From Amnibacterium kyonggiense (GTDB taxonomy: Bacteria > Actinomycetota > Actinomycetes > Actinomycetales > Microbacteriaceae): a stretch of 64,000 nt of DNA. The translations under genes and the position numbers were made by a program. The stretch covers positions 248,001 through 312,000 of the forward strand of contig NZ_SOAM01000004.1 of assembly GCF_004364555.1 (NCBI RefSeq), written 5' to 3'. Below, in pieces: positions 1-8,738 of this stretch. The notes beneath the pieces are model-generated. The model worked only from the letters and a program-made list of their open reading frames with translations. It was not told the origin of the DNA and did no database searches. Each line of letters starts with the position of its first letter. Within the stretch, counting starts at the first letter, position 1.

Positions 1-624
<624 letters not shown>

Positions 625-630
625 CGGTCC

Positions 631-636
631 ACGCTA
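631..636 (-). promoter_or_regulatory. -10 element for leaderless deoA
   Basis: On the minus strand TAGCGT is followed by exactly six bases (GGACCG) and then the GTG start of deoA. With a usual 6-7 nt gap from -10 to transcription start, the mRNA would begin at the start codon. No clear -35 is seen. Confidence 0.5.
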
Positions 637-658
637 CCGACGCCGACCGGGCCCGGGC

Positions 659-1303
659 TCACCGCGCTGCGACCGGCCCGACGGTCATGAACGCGGGTCC
701 CGGCGCGCAGGCGACCGCCTTCGGGTCCGAATAGAAGAACGCCGTCGTCGAGTGCGGCGGGTACACGCGGTAGCCGTCGCCCTTCCGCACCGTGCAGCCG
801 TCGAGCGGGCCGCCGTTCGTGCCGATGTTCACGATCGACAGCGGTGCGGCGACCGTGTCGCCGGCCTGCAGCGTCAGCGTGCGGACGTCGGACTGGTTCC
901 GCGTCGCCGGCCTGCCGAGCTGCGTGCCGTTCCCGTCGCCGACCACGGAGACGCCCGGCGTGCCGCGCAGCGCGCACGGGGTGCCGCCGGTGTTCGTGAA
1001 GAGCACCTGGTACCCGACGCTGCCCGCACCGCCGCCGTCCCGATCCGCGATGACGCTCACGCCGAGGTCCGTGCACTGGTTCGCCGGGCGCCCGGGATCC
1101 GGATCCGCGCGCGTCGTCGTCGGCTCGGGCGTCGCGGTGGGCGCCGTCTCGGTCGGCGTCGGGGCCGCGCTCGAGGGCGGGGCGGACGCGGTGGGCGCGA
1201 CCGTGATCGTCGGCGAGGACGTCGGCTGCGTCGCCTGCGACCCGCATCCCGTCAGCGCCAGCACCAGCGCGGCGCCGAGCGCCGCTCCCCCGAGGACCCG
1301 CAT
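659..1303 (-). CDS. DUF4232 lipoprotein
   Basis: A 214-residue exported lipoprotein. Residues 1-20 form a lipoprotein signal with lipobox LTGC. A Thr/Pro/Ala/Ser-rich linker of about 50 residues follows, then a DUF4232 domain to the end (CTDLGVSVIADRDGG, GYQVLFTNTGGTPCALRGTPG, near-terminal YSDPKAVAC). DUF4232 proteins are common in actinomycetes, fold as a beta-sandwich and have no established function. The ATG at 1303 is chosen because it starts the signal peptide and has a -10-like TACGGT 6 nt upstream. It lies between deoA and a divergent deaminase gene, but nothing ties it to nucleosides. Confidence 0.85.
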   Translation of the reverse strand: MRVLGGAALGAALVLALTGCGSQATQPTSSPTITVAPTASAPPSSAAPTPTETAPTATPEPTTTRADPDPGRPANQCTDLGVSVIADRDGGGAGSVGYQVLFTNTGGTPCALRGTPGVSVVGDGNGTQLGRPATRNQSDVRTLTLQAGDTVAAPLSIVNIGTNGGPLDGCTVRKGDGYRVYPPHSTTAFFYSDPKAVACAPGPAFMTVGPVAAR

Positions 1304-1309
1304 GGCTGC

Positions 1310-1315
1310 ACCGTA
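1310..1315 (-). promoter_or_regulatory. -10 element for the leaderless DUF4232 gene
   Basis: Minus-strand TACGGT, six bases (GCAGCC), then the ATG at 1303. The spacing is the same as for deoA and many other genes in the window. Confidence 0.5.
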
Positions 1316-1375
1316 GCCCGCTCCGGCGACCGGCCGGTGGTCCCACGACGGCCGGGACTGCTCCCGCGGTCCTCC

Positions 1376-1381
1376 TAGGCT
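1376..1381 (+). promoter_or_regulatory. -10 element for the leaderless amidohydrolase gene
   Basis: TAGGCT, six bases (CGTCCG), then the GTG at 1388. No Shine-Dalgarno sequence precedes the start. Confidence 0.5.
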
Positions 1382-1387
1382 CGTCCG

Positions 1388-2779
1388 GTGGCTCCCGTGG
1401 ACCTGCTCATCAGCGATGCGACCGTCCTCACGCACACGGAGGGCGCGGCACCCGGCTACCCGGACGATCCCGGCGCAGCCCGGGCGGTCGCGCACCTGCT
1501 CGAGCACCACGACGTCGGGATCGCGGACGGCGCGATCGCCTGGGTGCTGCCGACCGGCACCGCGGCGCCGGAGGAGCGCGAGGGCGCCCGCGTGATCGAC
1601 GGCCGCGGCCGCCTCGCCATGCCGGGGCTCATCAACTGCCACACCCACTCCGCCATGACGATGTTCCGCGGGTCGGCGGAGGACGTGCCGGTGCACTCGT
1701 GGTTCAACGACCACATCTGGCCGATGGAGGTGAACCTCACGCCGCACGACGTCGCACTCGGGGCCCGCCTGGCGATCGCGGAGATGCTGCTCGCCGGTGT
1801 GACCACCTTCTGCGACCACTACTTCTCGATGGACGAGATCGCGAAGGAGGTGTCGGCGAGCGGCGCCCGCGCCGTGCTGGCGCCGACCTACTTCTCGTCG
1901 GAGGGGGCGGCCGGGCTGGACCGCTCGGCGGCCTTCGCCGCGGAGTGGCACGGCGCCGCCGACGGCCGCATCACCGCGATGATGGGCCCGCACGCGACCT
2001 ACACGGTCGTCGACGCCGACCTCGAGCGCACCGCGCGCATCGCGATGGAGCTCGGGATCCGCACCCACCTCCACGCCGCGGAGGGCATGTTCCAGACCGA
2101 GTCGAGCCTCGAGCAGCGCGGCGTCACGCCGATGCAGGTGCTCCAGGACACGGGGCTCCTCGAAGCGGGCGTGCTCATCGCGCACGGCGCGGGCATCACG
2201 CCCGACGACGTCCGATGGCTCGCCCCGGTCGCCGACCGGATCGGCGTCGCGGCCTGCGACAAGGTCTACCTGAAGCACGCGCAGCAGAGCACGACGCCCG
2301 TGCGCCTGCTCCACGACGCCGGCGTCCCGGTCGGCATCGGCACGGACGGCCCGGCCTCCGGCAACACGCTCAGCGTGCTCGAGAGCATGCGGACGCTCTC
2401 GCTCGTCGAGAAGCAGAAGGAGGCGGACGCCACCTGGCTGACGAGCGCGCACGCGCTCGACCTCGCGACCCGGCAGAGCGCACTCACGGCGGGGCTCGGC
2501 GACCGGATCGGCGCGCTCCTCCCCGGCCGGCGCGCGGACGTCGTCCTGGTCGACCTCGGCCGGCCGCACCTGCAGCCCCTGCACGACATCGCCGCCGCGC
2601 TCGTGCTCAGCGTGCAGGAGTCGGACGTCCGCACCGTCCTCGTCGACGGTCGCGTCGTCGTCGACGAGGGGCGGCTGACGACGCTCGACGTGCAGGAGGC
2701 GATCGACGGCCTGACCGCCCGCATCCCGCAGCTGCGCGACCGCTCGCACGGCCGCCGCATCCAGGACTACGCCCCCTGA
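1388..2779 (+). CDS. Amidohydrolase, SAH/MTA/adenosine deaminase-like
   Basis: A 463-residue metal-dependent hydrolase of the TRZ/ATZ (MtaD/SahH deaminase) group, which deaminates S-adenosylhomocysteine, methylthioadenosine or related purine compounds. The metal motif HxH is at H85/H87 (NCHTHSAMT), a second histidine pair at H227/H229 (HLHAAE), then IAHGAGI and GTDGPASGN, the order expected for the alpha/beta barrel. The C-terminal composite domain ends ADVVLVDLGRPHLQPLHD. About 20 extra residues near positions 16-40 (Ala/His-rich) lengthen the N-terminal beta part. It stands beside nucleoside salvage genes, so a purine nucleoside or its thioether is the likely substrate. Exact specificity cannot be read from the sequence; guanine or cytosine-type deaminases are alternatives. 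Confidence 0.82.
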   Translation: MAPVDLLISDATVLTHTEGAAPGYPDDPGAARAVAHLLEHHDVGIADGAIAWVLPTGTAAPEEREGARVIDGRGRLAMPGLINCHTHSAMTMFRGSAEDVPVHSWFNDHIWPMEVNLTPHDVALGARLAIAEMLLAGVTTFCDHYFSMDEIAKEVSASGARAVLAPTYFSSEGAAGLDRSAAFAAEWHGAADGRITAMMGPHATYTVVDADLERTARIAMELGIRTHLHAAEGMFQTESSLEQRGVTPMQVLQDTGLLEAGVLIAHGAGITPDDVRWLAPVADRIGVAACDKVYLKHAQQSTTPVRLLHDAGVPVGIGTDGPASGNTLSVLESMRTLSLVEKQKEADATWLTSAHALDLATRQSALTAGLGDRIGALLPGRRADVVLVDLGRPHLQPLHDIAAALVLSVQESDVRTVLVDGRVVVDEGRLTTLDVQEAIDGLTARIPQLRDRSHGRRIQDYAP

Positions 2780-2784
2780 GGACT

Positions 2785-2847
2785 GCTGGTTCACCGATAC
2801 GGAGATCCGCGCGCGGAGCGCCCGGATCTCCGTATCGGTGAACCAGC
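2785..2847. repeat. Palindrome family A, copy 1; probable bidirectional terminator
   Basis: A perfect 25-bp inverted repeat: the left arm is 2785-2809, the right arm 2823-2847, with a 13-nt loop. The core is GATACGGAGATCCG. It lies between convergent genes (deaminase ending 2779, permease ending 2858) and would form a very stable hairpin in either transcript. There is no T-tract. Related copies are at 8666-8728 and 49751-49817. Confidence 0.85.
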
Positions 2848-2857
2848 GACGGAGGGG

Positions 2858-4129
2858 TCAGCCCTTGACGTAGGGGCGGCCCGCGGCGGCCGGACCGCGG
2901 ACGCGGCCGACGAGGCCGGCGACCGCGACGATCGTCACGACGTAGGGCAGCGTGAGCAGGATGTCGGACGGGACGGGGCTGCCGACGATGCCGAGGATGT
3001 TCGCCACCTGGCTCGCGAAGCCGAACAGCAGGCCGGCGGCGGAGGCGCGCAGCGGGTCCCAGCGGCCGAAGATCACCGCGGCGAGGGCGATGTAGCCGGC
3101 GCCCGAGGTGATGTTCTGGCTGAACGCACCGACCGAGCCGAGCGTGAAGTACGCGCCGCCGAGTCCGACGATCGCGCCGGCGAGCGCCACGTTCCAGAAG
3201 CGCGTCCGGGCGACGTTGATGCCGACGGTGTCGGCCGCCTGCGGGTGCTCGCCGACCGCGCGGAGGCGGAGCCCCCAGCGGGTGCGGGTCAGCCCGATCC
3301 AGACCACGAACACGGCGATGATCATCAGGTAGGTGACGATCGACTGGTCGAACAGCAGCGGCCCGAGGACCGGGATCAGCGAGAGCCCGGGGATCGGGAG
3401 GTTCGAGAACGTGGGCGGCTGATTCAGGGTGTCCGTCGCCGGGATGAGCACCGACTGGTACAGGAACGTCGTCAGGCCGAGCACGAGCACGTTGAGCACG
3501 ACGCCCACGATGACCTGGTTCACGACGTACTTGATCGACAGCGCCGCGAGCACGAACGAGACGAGCGTGCCGGCGATCACCGCGCCGACGAGGCCGACGA
3601 AGAGGTTCTTCGTGACGGAGGCGAGCACCGCCGAGACGAAGGCGCCGGCGAGCAGCTGCCCCTCGATGGCGATGTTCACGACGCCCACGCGCTCGGACAC
3701 GACGCCGCCGAGCGCGCCGAAGATGAGCGGGGCGGCGAGCGCGAGCGAGCCGGTGAGCAGGCCGATGATCGGCAGCCGCTGGCCCGCGGTCGCCCAGGCG
3801 AGGAAGCCGACGACGAGCGCGAGGGCGAACACGACGACGAGCCAGCGCGAGGAGGCGCCGCGGAGCCGCACGAGCGCCGCGGCGACGACCGCGAGCAGCA
3901 CCGCGATCACGGCGACGACGACACCGGTGCCGCGGACCGGGAACCGGACGTCGGGCAGCGCGACGGTGCCGGACTGCGCGAACGAGAACGTCGAGACGCC
4001 GTCCCGGCCGAACACGACGAACAGCAGGATCGCGAGCAGCGCGAACGCACCCAGTGCGATCGGCGTCTTGTAGCTGACGCCCTTCGTCGTGGTCGCGGTG
4101 GCGGCGGGCTCGGTCGTGGTCGCGGTCAC
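2858..4129 (-). CDS. Nucleoside ABC transporter permease (second subunit)
   Basis: A 423-residue inner-membrane permease of the branched-chain amino acid/BMP-type ABC family. An N-terminal Thr/Ala-rich cytoplasmic tail and about 10 hydrophobic segments are seen. The family signature GVVNIAIEGQLLAGAFVSAV is near the middle, followed by a loop with LRAVGEHPQAADTVGINV, which contacts the ATPase. The GTG at 4129 overlaps the stop of the preceding permease by 4 nt (GTGA), so the two are translationally coupled. With the other permease, the double ATPase and the BMP lipoprotein it should form a nucleoside importer (assignment by family and by the salvage neighbours). Confidence 0.88.
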   Translation of the reverse strand: MTATTTEPAATATTTKGVSYKTPIALGAFALLAILLFVVFGRDGVSTFSFAQSGTVALPDVRFPVRGTGVVVAVIAVLLAVVAAALVRLRGASSRWLVVVFALALVVGFLAWATAGQRLPIIGLLTGSLALAAPLIFGALGGVVSERVGVVNIAIEGQLLAGAFVSAVLASVTKNLFVGLVGAVIAGTLVSFVLAALSIKYVVNQVIVGVVLNVLVLGLTTFLYQSVLIPATDTLNQPPTFSNLPIPGLSLIPVLGPLLFDQSIVTYLMIIAVFVVWIGLTRTRWGLRLRAVGEHPQAADTVGINVARTRFWNVALAGAIVGLGGAYFTLGSVGAFSQNITSGAGYIALAAVIFGRWDPLRASAAGLLFGFASQVANILGIVGSPVPSDILLTLPYVVTIVAVAGLVGRVRGPAAAGRPYVKG

Positions 4130-5412
4130 GCGACGACCCCCTTCGGCTGCGGGAGGCGGAAGATCCACCGGACGAGGGGCGGCGCCGCGATGAAGAGCAC
4201 GATCACCGACTGCACGACCTGGACGGCGTTGATGTCGACGTTCTGCGCCGCCTGCATCGTGTAGCCGCCGGCCTGGAACACGCCGAAGAGGATCCCGGCC
4301 CAGAACACGCCCCAGGGGCGCGAGCGGCCGAGCAGTGCGACCGTGATCGCGTTGAAGCCGATGCCGGCGTCGACGCCGCTCGTGAAGCCCGTGGTCGTGG
4401 TGCCGAGCACCTGGTAGACGCCGGCGAAGCCGACGAGCACGCCGGAGATCACCATGGCGGCGGTGAACACGCGGTCGACCTCGATGCCGGCGACCCGGGC
4501 GGCGCGCGCGTTCTCGCCGACCGCGCGCATCTTGAAGCCGATGCTCGAGCGGGAGAGCAGCCAGGAGCAGGCGAAGGTCGCCGCGATCGCGAGGACGAAG
4601 CCGATGTTCACGTGGTACTCGGCGGGCAGCACGTTGAAGAAGATCGCGTTCGCGTTCTCGGGCGGACTGATCGGGTTCACCGACTTCGGGTCCTGGAGGA
4701 GCGGCGTCTGCAGCGCGAAGTCGAGCAGGTAGTAGACGACGTAGTTGAGCATGATCGTGACGATCACCTCGTTGGCGCCGGTGCGCGCCTTCAGGACGCC
4801 GACGAGGCCCGCGAGCAGACCGCCGCCGAGCAGGCCGAACAGCACCGCGACGATGAGCGTGATGATCGGCGGCCCGTCCCAGGTGAAGCCGACGTAGCCG
4901 GCGAACGCCGCGCCCATCAGCACCTGGCCCTGCCCGCCGATGTTGAAGACGCCGGATCGGAACGCGACCGCGATGCCGAGGCCGGCCGCGATCAGCGGGG
5001 TCGCGAAGCCGATCGAGTGGCCGAGCGACTGGAGCGCGACGAGCGGGTTCGCCTGCGAGAAGTCGTAGACGCCGCCCTGGAACAGGGCGAGGTACGACCC
5101 GCTGACGCACGCCCAGATGGCGGAGAGCATGTCGGTCGGGCGGGCGAAGAAGTAGCCGGCCGTCGACTGCACGGTCGGGTTCGTGGCGGCGATCAGGATC
5201 GCGCCGACGACGAGCGCGATGACGACCGCGAGGATCGTCGTCAGCGCGTTGCCGTCGCGGATCGCGATGAGCGTCGAGCCGATCGGGCCGCGCTCCGGCG
5301 GCTTCGGGAGCCTCGCGCGCTCCTCCGGCGGGATCGACTCGGGGTCGAGGCCGGCGCCCGCCATCCCGGTCTCGCCGACGGGGACGCCGCCGGCCGGGCT
5401 CATCCCGCTCAC
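4126..5412 (-). CDS. Nucleoside ABC transporter permease (first subunit)
   Basis: A 428-residue permease of the same family as its downstream partner. An unusual soluble N-terminus of about 45 residues (Gly/Pro/Glu-rich) precedes the first membrane segment. Family motifs are SGVFNIGGQGQVLMGAAFAG and MRAVGENARAARVAGIEV, the loop that docks on the ATPase. The GTG at 5412 overlaps the ATPase stop by 4 nt (GTGA). An internal ATG three codons later is possible. It forms the heteromeric membrane channel with the next gene. Confidence 0.88.
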   Translation of the reverse strand: MSGMSPAGGVPVGETGMAGAGLDPESIPPEERARLPKPPERGPIGSTLIAIRDGNALTTILAVVIALVVGAILIAATNPTVQSTAGYFFARPTDMLSAIWACVSGSYLALFQGGVYDFSQANPLVALQSLGHSIGFATPLIAAGLGIAVAFRSGVFNIGGQGQVLMGAAFAGYVGFTWDGPPIITLIVAVLFGLLGGGLLAGLVGVLKARTGANEVIVTIMLNYVVYYLLDFALQTPLLQDPKSVNPISPPENANAIFFNVLPAEYHVNIGFVLAIAATFACSWLLSRSSIGFKMRAVGENARAARVAGIEVDRVFTAAMVISGVLVGFAGVYQVLGTTTTGFTSGVDAGIGFNAITVALLGRSRPWGVFWAGILFGVFQAGGYTMQAAQNVDINAVQVVQSVIVLFIAAPPLVRWIFRLPQPKGVVA

Positions 5413-6926
5413 GCGGCGGTCCGCACGTCATCGGGCAGCTCGCCCGCCATCATCAGGCCGAGCACGTCGCGGGACGTGTCCCCGGGCACGATGCCGACGA
5501 TGCGGCCGCGGTACATCACGGCGATGCGGTCGGCCAGCGCGGCGACCTCGTCGAGCTCCGTGGAGATCACGATCACCGGCACTCCTTCGTCACGGGTCGC
5601 CACGATCCTCTCGTGGACGAACTCGATCGACCCCACGTCCAGGCCCCGCGTCGGCTGCGCGGCCACGAACAGGCGGAGGTCGCGCGAGAGCTCGCGCGCG
5701 AGGACGACCTTCTGCTGGTTGCCGCCGGACAGGCGACCGACGTGCGTGTCGATCCCCTGGGCGCGGACGTCGAACTCCTTGACCGTCGCGGTGGCAAAGG
5801 ACTCGAGGTCGCGGCGCTGCACCGCGCCGCCCTTCACGAACGGCGCGCCGTCGGAGCGGTCGAGCATGAGGTTCTCCGCGATCGAGAACTCGGCGACGAG
5901 CGCGTCCTCCTGCCGGTCCTCCGGCACGAACCCGACGCCCGCGTCGAGCACCTGCCGCACGGAGGCCCCGGTGATGTCCCGACCGTCGAGGGTGATCGTG
6001 CCGCGCACGTCGTCCTGCAGCCCGAGCAGCGCCTCGGTGAGCTCGGTCTGCCCGTTGCCCTGCACACCCGCGATCGCGAGGATCTCGCCCCGGCGCACGA
6101 CGAAGTCGACGTCGTCGACGACGATCTGGCCCGCGGCGTCGAGCACGCTGAGGCCCGCGACCTGCAGGCCGACGTCGCCGCCCGTCGACGGGGCGCGCTG
6201 GACCGTCAGCTCGACGCTCCGGCCGACCATCAGCGACGCGAGCTCCGCGTTCGAGGCGGTCGGCTCGGCCTCGCCGACGACCTTGCCGAGGCGGACGACC
6301 GTGATGCGGTCCGCGACCTCGCGGACCTCCCGCAGCTTGTGCGTGATGAAGACGATGGCGGTGCCCGCGTCGCGGAGCTGCCGCATGATCGCGATCAGCT
6401 CATCGGTCTCCTGCGGCGTGAGGACCGCCGTGGGCTCGTCGAACACGAGCACCTTCGCGTCGCGCGACAGCGCCTTCACGATCTCGACGCGCTGCTGGAC
6501 GCCGACGGGCAGGTCCTCGACGAGCGCGTCCGGGTCGAGGTCGAAGCCGAAGCGCGCGGAGATCTCCTGCACGCGCGCCCGGGCGGCCGGGAGGTCGAGG
6601 AATCCGGCCTTCGTCTGCTCGTGGCCGAGCATGAGGTTCTCCGCCACGGTGAAGACGGGGATGAGCATGAAGTGCTGGTGCACCATGCCGATGCCCGCGC
6701 GCATCGCGTCGCCCGGGCCGGTGAAGTGCTGCGCGACGCCGTCGAGCCGGATCTCCCCCGAGTCCGCCCGCAGCAGCCCGTAGAGGATGTTCATCAGCGT
6801 CGACTTGCCCGCGCCGTTCTCACCGAGCAGGCAGTGGATCTCCCCCGGTTCGACGGTGAGATCGATGTGGTCGTTGGCCACGAGAGCGCCGAACGCCTTC
6901 GTGATGCCGCTGAGCTCGAGGCGCAC
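5409..6926 (-). CDS. Nucleoside ABC transporter ATPase (two nucleotide-binding domains)
   Basis: A 505-residue protein with two ABC domains, like RbsA/NupO-type sugar or nucleoside importers. Domain 1 has Walker A GENGAGKST at residues 35-43 but a degenerate signature (LPVGVQQRVEI). Domain 2 has a degenerate Walker A (GVQGNGQTEL) and a canonical signature LSGGNQQKVVLAREL. This asymmetry is normal in the family and means one composite ATP site is likely the main active one. The GTG at 6926 follows AAGGAGGG closely. A 13-bp hairpin separates it from the lipoprotein gene. Confidence 0.9.
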   Translation of the reverse strand: MRLELSGITKAFGALVANDHIDLTVEPGEIHCLLGENGAGKSTLMNILYGLLRADSGEIRLDGVAQHFTGPGDAMRAGIGMVHQHFMLIPVFTVAENLMLGHEQTKAGFLDLPAARARVQEISARFGFDLDPDALVEDLPVGVQQRVEIVKALSRDAKVLVFDEPTAVLTPQETDELIAIMRQLRDAGTAIVFITHKLREVREVADRITVVRLGKVVGEAEPTASNAELASLMVGRSVELTVQRAPSTGGDVGLQVAGLSVLDAAGQIVVDDVDFVVRRGEILAIAGVQGNGQTELTEALLGLQDDVRGTITLDGRDITGASVRQVLDAGVGFVPEDRQEDALVAEFSIAENLMLDRSDGAPFVKGGAVQRRDLESFATATVKEFDVRAQGIDTHVGRLSGGNQQKVVLARELSRDLRLFVAAQPTRGLDVGSIEFVHERIVATRDEGVPVIVISTELDEVAALADRIAVMYRGRIVGIVPGDTSRDVLGLMMAGELPDDVRTAA

Positions 6927-6948
6927 GTGCCCTCCTTGACGCAGGACG

Positions 6949-6978
6949 GCCGGAGCCGGGCGGGTGCCCGGCTCCGGC
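6949..6978 (-). terminator. Intergenic hairpin between BMP lipoprotein and ATPase genes
   Basis: A perfect 13-bp stem (6949-6961 with 6966-6978) and a 4-nt loop GGGT lie 20 nt after the lipoprotein stop and before the ATPase ribosome-binding site. Such hairpins after binding-protein genes usually protect the upstream mRNA and reduce read-through, giving excess binding protein over transporter. Confidence 0.7.
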
Positions 6979-6998
6979 TCGAACCGAATTGCTTCTTC

Positions 6999-8087
6999 TT
7001 ACTTGAGCGTGGTCGCCGCCGGCGAGTCGACCGTGATCGACCCGTCGATGATGCCCGCCTTGATCGTGTCGAGCTCGCTCGAGAGCGACGACGGCACCTT
7101 CGACTCGTAGTCGTGGAACGGGGCGAGCGCGACGCCGCCGTTCTTCAGGTCGCCGATGTAGGTGCTGTTGTCGAACTTGCCGGACGCCGCGAGGGACGTC
7201 GCGGTCTGCGCCGCCAGGTCGACCTTCTTGACGATCGAGGTGAGGATCTTGTCCTTCACCGTCGCGTCGGACTGGAACACGTCGGCGTCCACACCCTCGA
7301 GCACCGCGTCGCCGCTGCCGATCGCCTTGTAAGCGCCCTGGTAGAGCGAGCCGGCGACCGGGATGATCACGTTCGCGCCCTGGTCGAGGAAGCCGGAGGC
7401 GATCTGCTTCGACTTGTTCTGGTCGGTGAAGTTGCCGACGAACGAGCCGTTCTGGCTCTTCACGTTCCAGCCGAGGAGCTTGACGCTCTTCTTCTTCTGC
7501 GTGTTGTAGTACGCGACGCCGTCCGCGACGCCGTCCATGAAGATGGTGACGGTCGGGAACTTCTGGCCGCCGTACGTGGCGACCGCGGGGGTCTTCGAGA
7601 CGCTGTCCGCGTAGGCGGCCGCGGCGTAGCCGCCGAGGAAGGCCGCCTCCGACGTCTTGAAGACGACGTCCTTGACGTTCGGCAGCTCCGGCGTCGTGGT
7701 GTTGTCGATCATCACGTAGTCGATCTTCGGGTTGGCCTTCGCCGACGCGACCAGCGGGTCGCCGAACTGGAAGCCGGCGGCGACGATCGAGTTGCACTTC
7801 TGCGCGACGAGGCTCGCGAACGCAGGCGCGTAGTCGGTGGAGGTCTGCGACTGCACCTTCTTCGCGGTGGTGCCGATCTGCTTGGCCGCGGCCTGGACGC
7901 CCTCGAGGGAGAGCTCGTTGAAGGAGTGGTCGTTGAAGCCGCCGACGTCGCCGACCACGCAGGGCAGGAAGGTGGACTTCGAGGCGGAGGAGGTCGCGCT
8001 GGGCGCCGAACCGCAGCCGGTGAGGAGGGCGACGGTGCCGAGCGCCGCCACGGCGCCCAGGCCGATCCGCTTGGTGAGCGATGTCAA
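6999..8087 (-). CDS. BMP-family nucleoside-binding lipoprotein
   Basis: A 362-residue substrate-binding lipoprotein of the Med/BMP family (PnrA-like), which binds purine and pyrimidine nucleosides outside the membrane. The signal peptide ends in lipobox LLTGC at about residue 25, followed by a Ser/Ala linker. Family motifs are VVGDVGGFNDHSFNEL near the N-terminus of the mature part, FGDPLVASAKANPKIDYV, and the PVAGSLYQGA region. The start is a TTG at 8087 preceded by GAAGGG 7 nt upstream. It heads the transporter operon; the hairpin downstream probably sets its excess over the ATPase and permeases. Confidence 0.9.
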   Translation of the reverse strand: MTSLTKRIGLGAVAALGTVALLTGCGSAPSATSSASKSTFLPCVVGDVGGFNDHSFNELSLEGVQAAAKQIGTTAKKVQSQTSTDYAPAFASLVAQKCNSIVAAGFQFGDPLVASAKANPKIDYVMIDNTTTPELPNVKDVVFKTSEAAFLGGYAAAAYADSVSKTPAVATYGGQKFPTVTIFMDGVADGVAYYNTQKKKSVKLLGWNVKSQNGSFVGNFTDQNKSKQIASGFLDQGANVIIPVAGSLYQGAYKAIGSGDAVLEGVDADVFQSDATVKDKILTSIVKKVDLAAQTATSLAASGKFDNSTYIGDLKNGGVALAPFHDYESKVPSSLSSELDTIKAGIIDGSITVDSPAATTLK

Positions 8088-8239
8088 GGAGGGACCCTTC
8101 GTCAGGTGCTGTGAAGCCGTGCAGCGCGTGTGGGCGCGGCGGGCCGTCCGTCAGGGTAATGACGCCGTGTTACGGACGACGACCTCGTGCACCGCCTGCG
8201 GCGGATGGTTATCGATCCGATACCCCTGGAACCCGGGGG
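8088..8239 (-). promoter_or_regulatory. Leader region between cdd and the BMP lipoprotein gene
   Basis: 152 bp between two minus-strand genes. It holds an inverted repeat TATCG-ATC-CGATA at 8210-8222 and a weak ACCCC/GGGGT hairpin (8222-8240) touching the cdd stop. Either could be a terminator for cdd or a regulatory site for the transporter. No convincing -35/-10 pair was seen, so a separate promoter here is only an inference. Confidence 0.3.
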
Positions 8240-8656
8240 TCAGTCCTCCGGCCGCGTCGCCGCGTACTCGACGAGCTGCCGCGGGCCGAAGGCGTCGGGC
8301 AGCACCTGGTCGATCGTCCGCACGCCCGAGACCGTCTCGAGCACCATGCCCGGAGCGGCGTGCTCGACGAGCAGCTGGCGGCACCGGCCGCACGGCATGA
8401 GCGCCCGGCCGTCGCCGTCGACGCAGGCGAACGCCGTCAGCAGGCCGCCGCCGGTCATGACGAGCTCGGAGACCATCGAGCACTCCGCGCAGAGCGTGAC
8501 GCCGTAGGAGGCGTTCTCGACGTTGCACCCGGAGACGATGCGGCCGTCGTCCACGAGCGCCGCGGCCCCGACCGGGAAGTGCGAGTAGGGGACGTAGGCC
8601 TTCTCCATCGCGGCGCGAGCCGCATCCCGCAACCTGCCCCAGTCGACGTCGCTCAT
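8240..8656 (-). CDS. cdd: Cytidine deaminase
   Basis: A 138-residue homotetrameric-type cytidine/deoxycytidine deaminase. Zinc ligands are C56 (in CAE, with catalytic E58), C89 and C92 (PCGRCR). The substrate-binding stretch is GCNVENASYG. It converts cytidine to uridine for breakdown by the phosphorylase. The ATG at 8656 is chosen: an in-frame GTG at 8674 lies inside a palindromic repeat and would add only six residues. It belongs with the downstream nucleoside importer and deoA. Confidence 0.93.
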   Translation of the reverse strand: MSDVDWGRLRDAARAAMEKAYVPYSHFPVGAAALVDDGRIVSGCNVENASYGVTLCAECSMVSELVMTGGGLLTAFACVDGDGRALMPCGRCRQLLVEHAAPGMVLETVSGVRTIDQVLPDAFGPRQLVEYAATRPED

Positions 8657-8665
8657 GCTCCGATT

Positions 8666-8728
8666 CTCGTTCACGGATACGGAGATCCGCGGCGCGGAGC
8701 GTCCCGGATCTCCGTATCCGTGAACGAG
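8666..8728. repeat. Palindrome family A, copy 2
   Basis: A perfect 24-bp inverted repeat (8666-8689 with 8705-8728) around a 15-nt loop, with the same core (GATACGGAGATCCG) as the copy at 2785. It lies just after the manC stop (8739) and before cdd, both minus strand, so it can terminate manC transcription. Confidence 0.85.
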
Positions 8729-8738
8729 GAACGTGGGG

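Noticed and set aside
8097-8180. GTAACACGGCGTCATTAC as an operator upstream of the BMP lipoprotein
   Set aside because: The arms match only over 4 bases with an interrupted centre, which is within chance expectation.
8657-8674. Upstream GTG start for cytidine deaminase
   Set aside because: It lies in the stem of a dispersed palindrome and adds six residues outside the family pattern; the ATG at 8656 is better.
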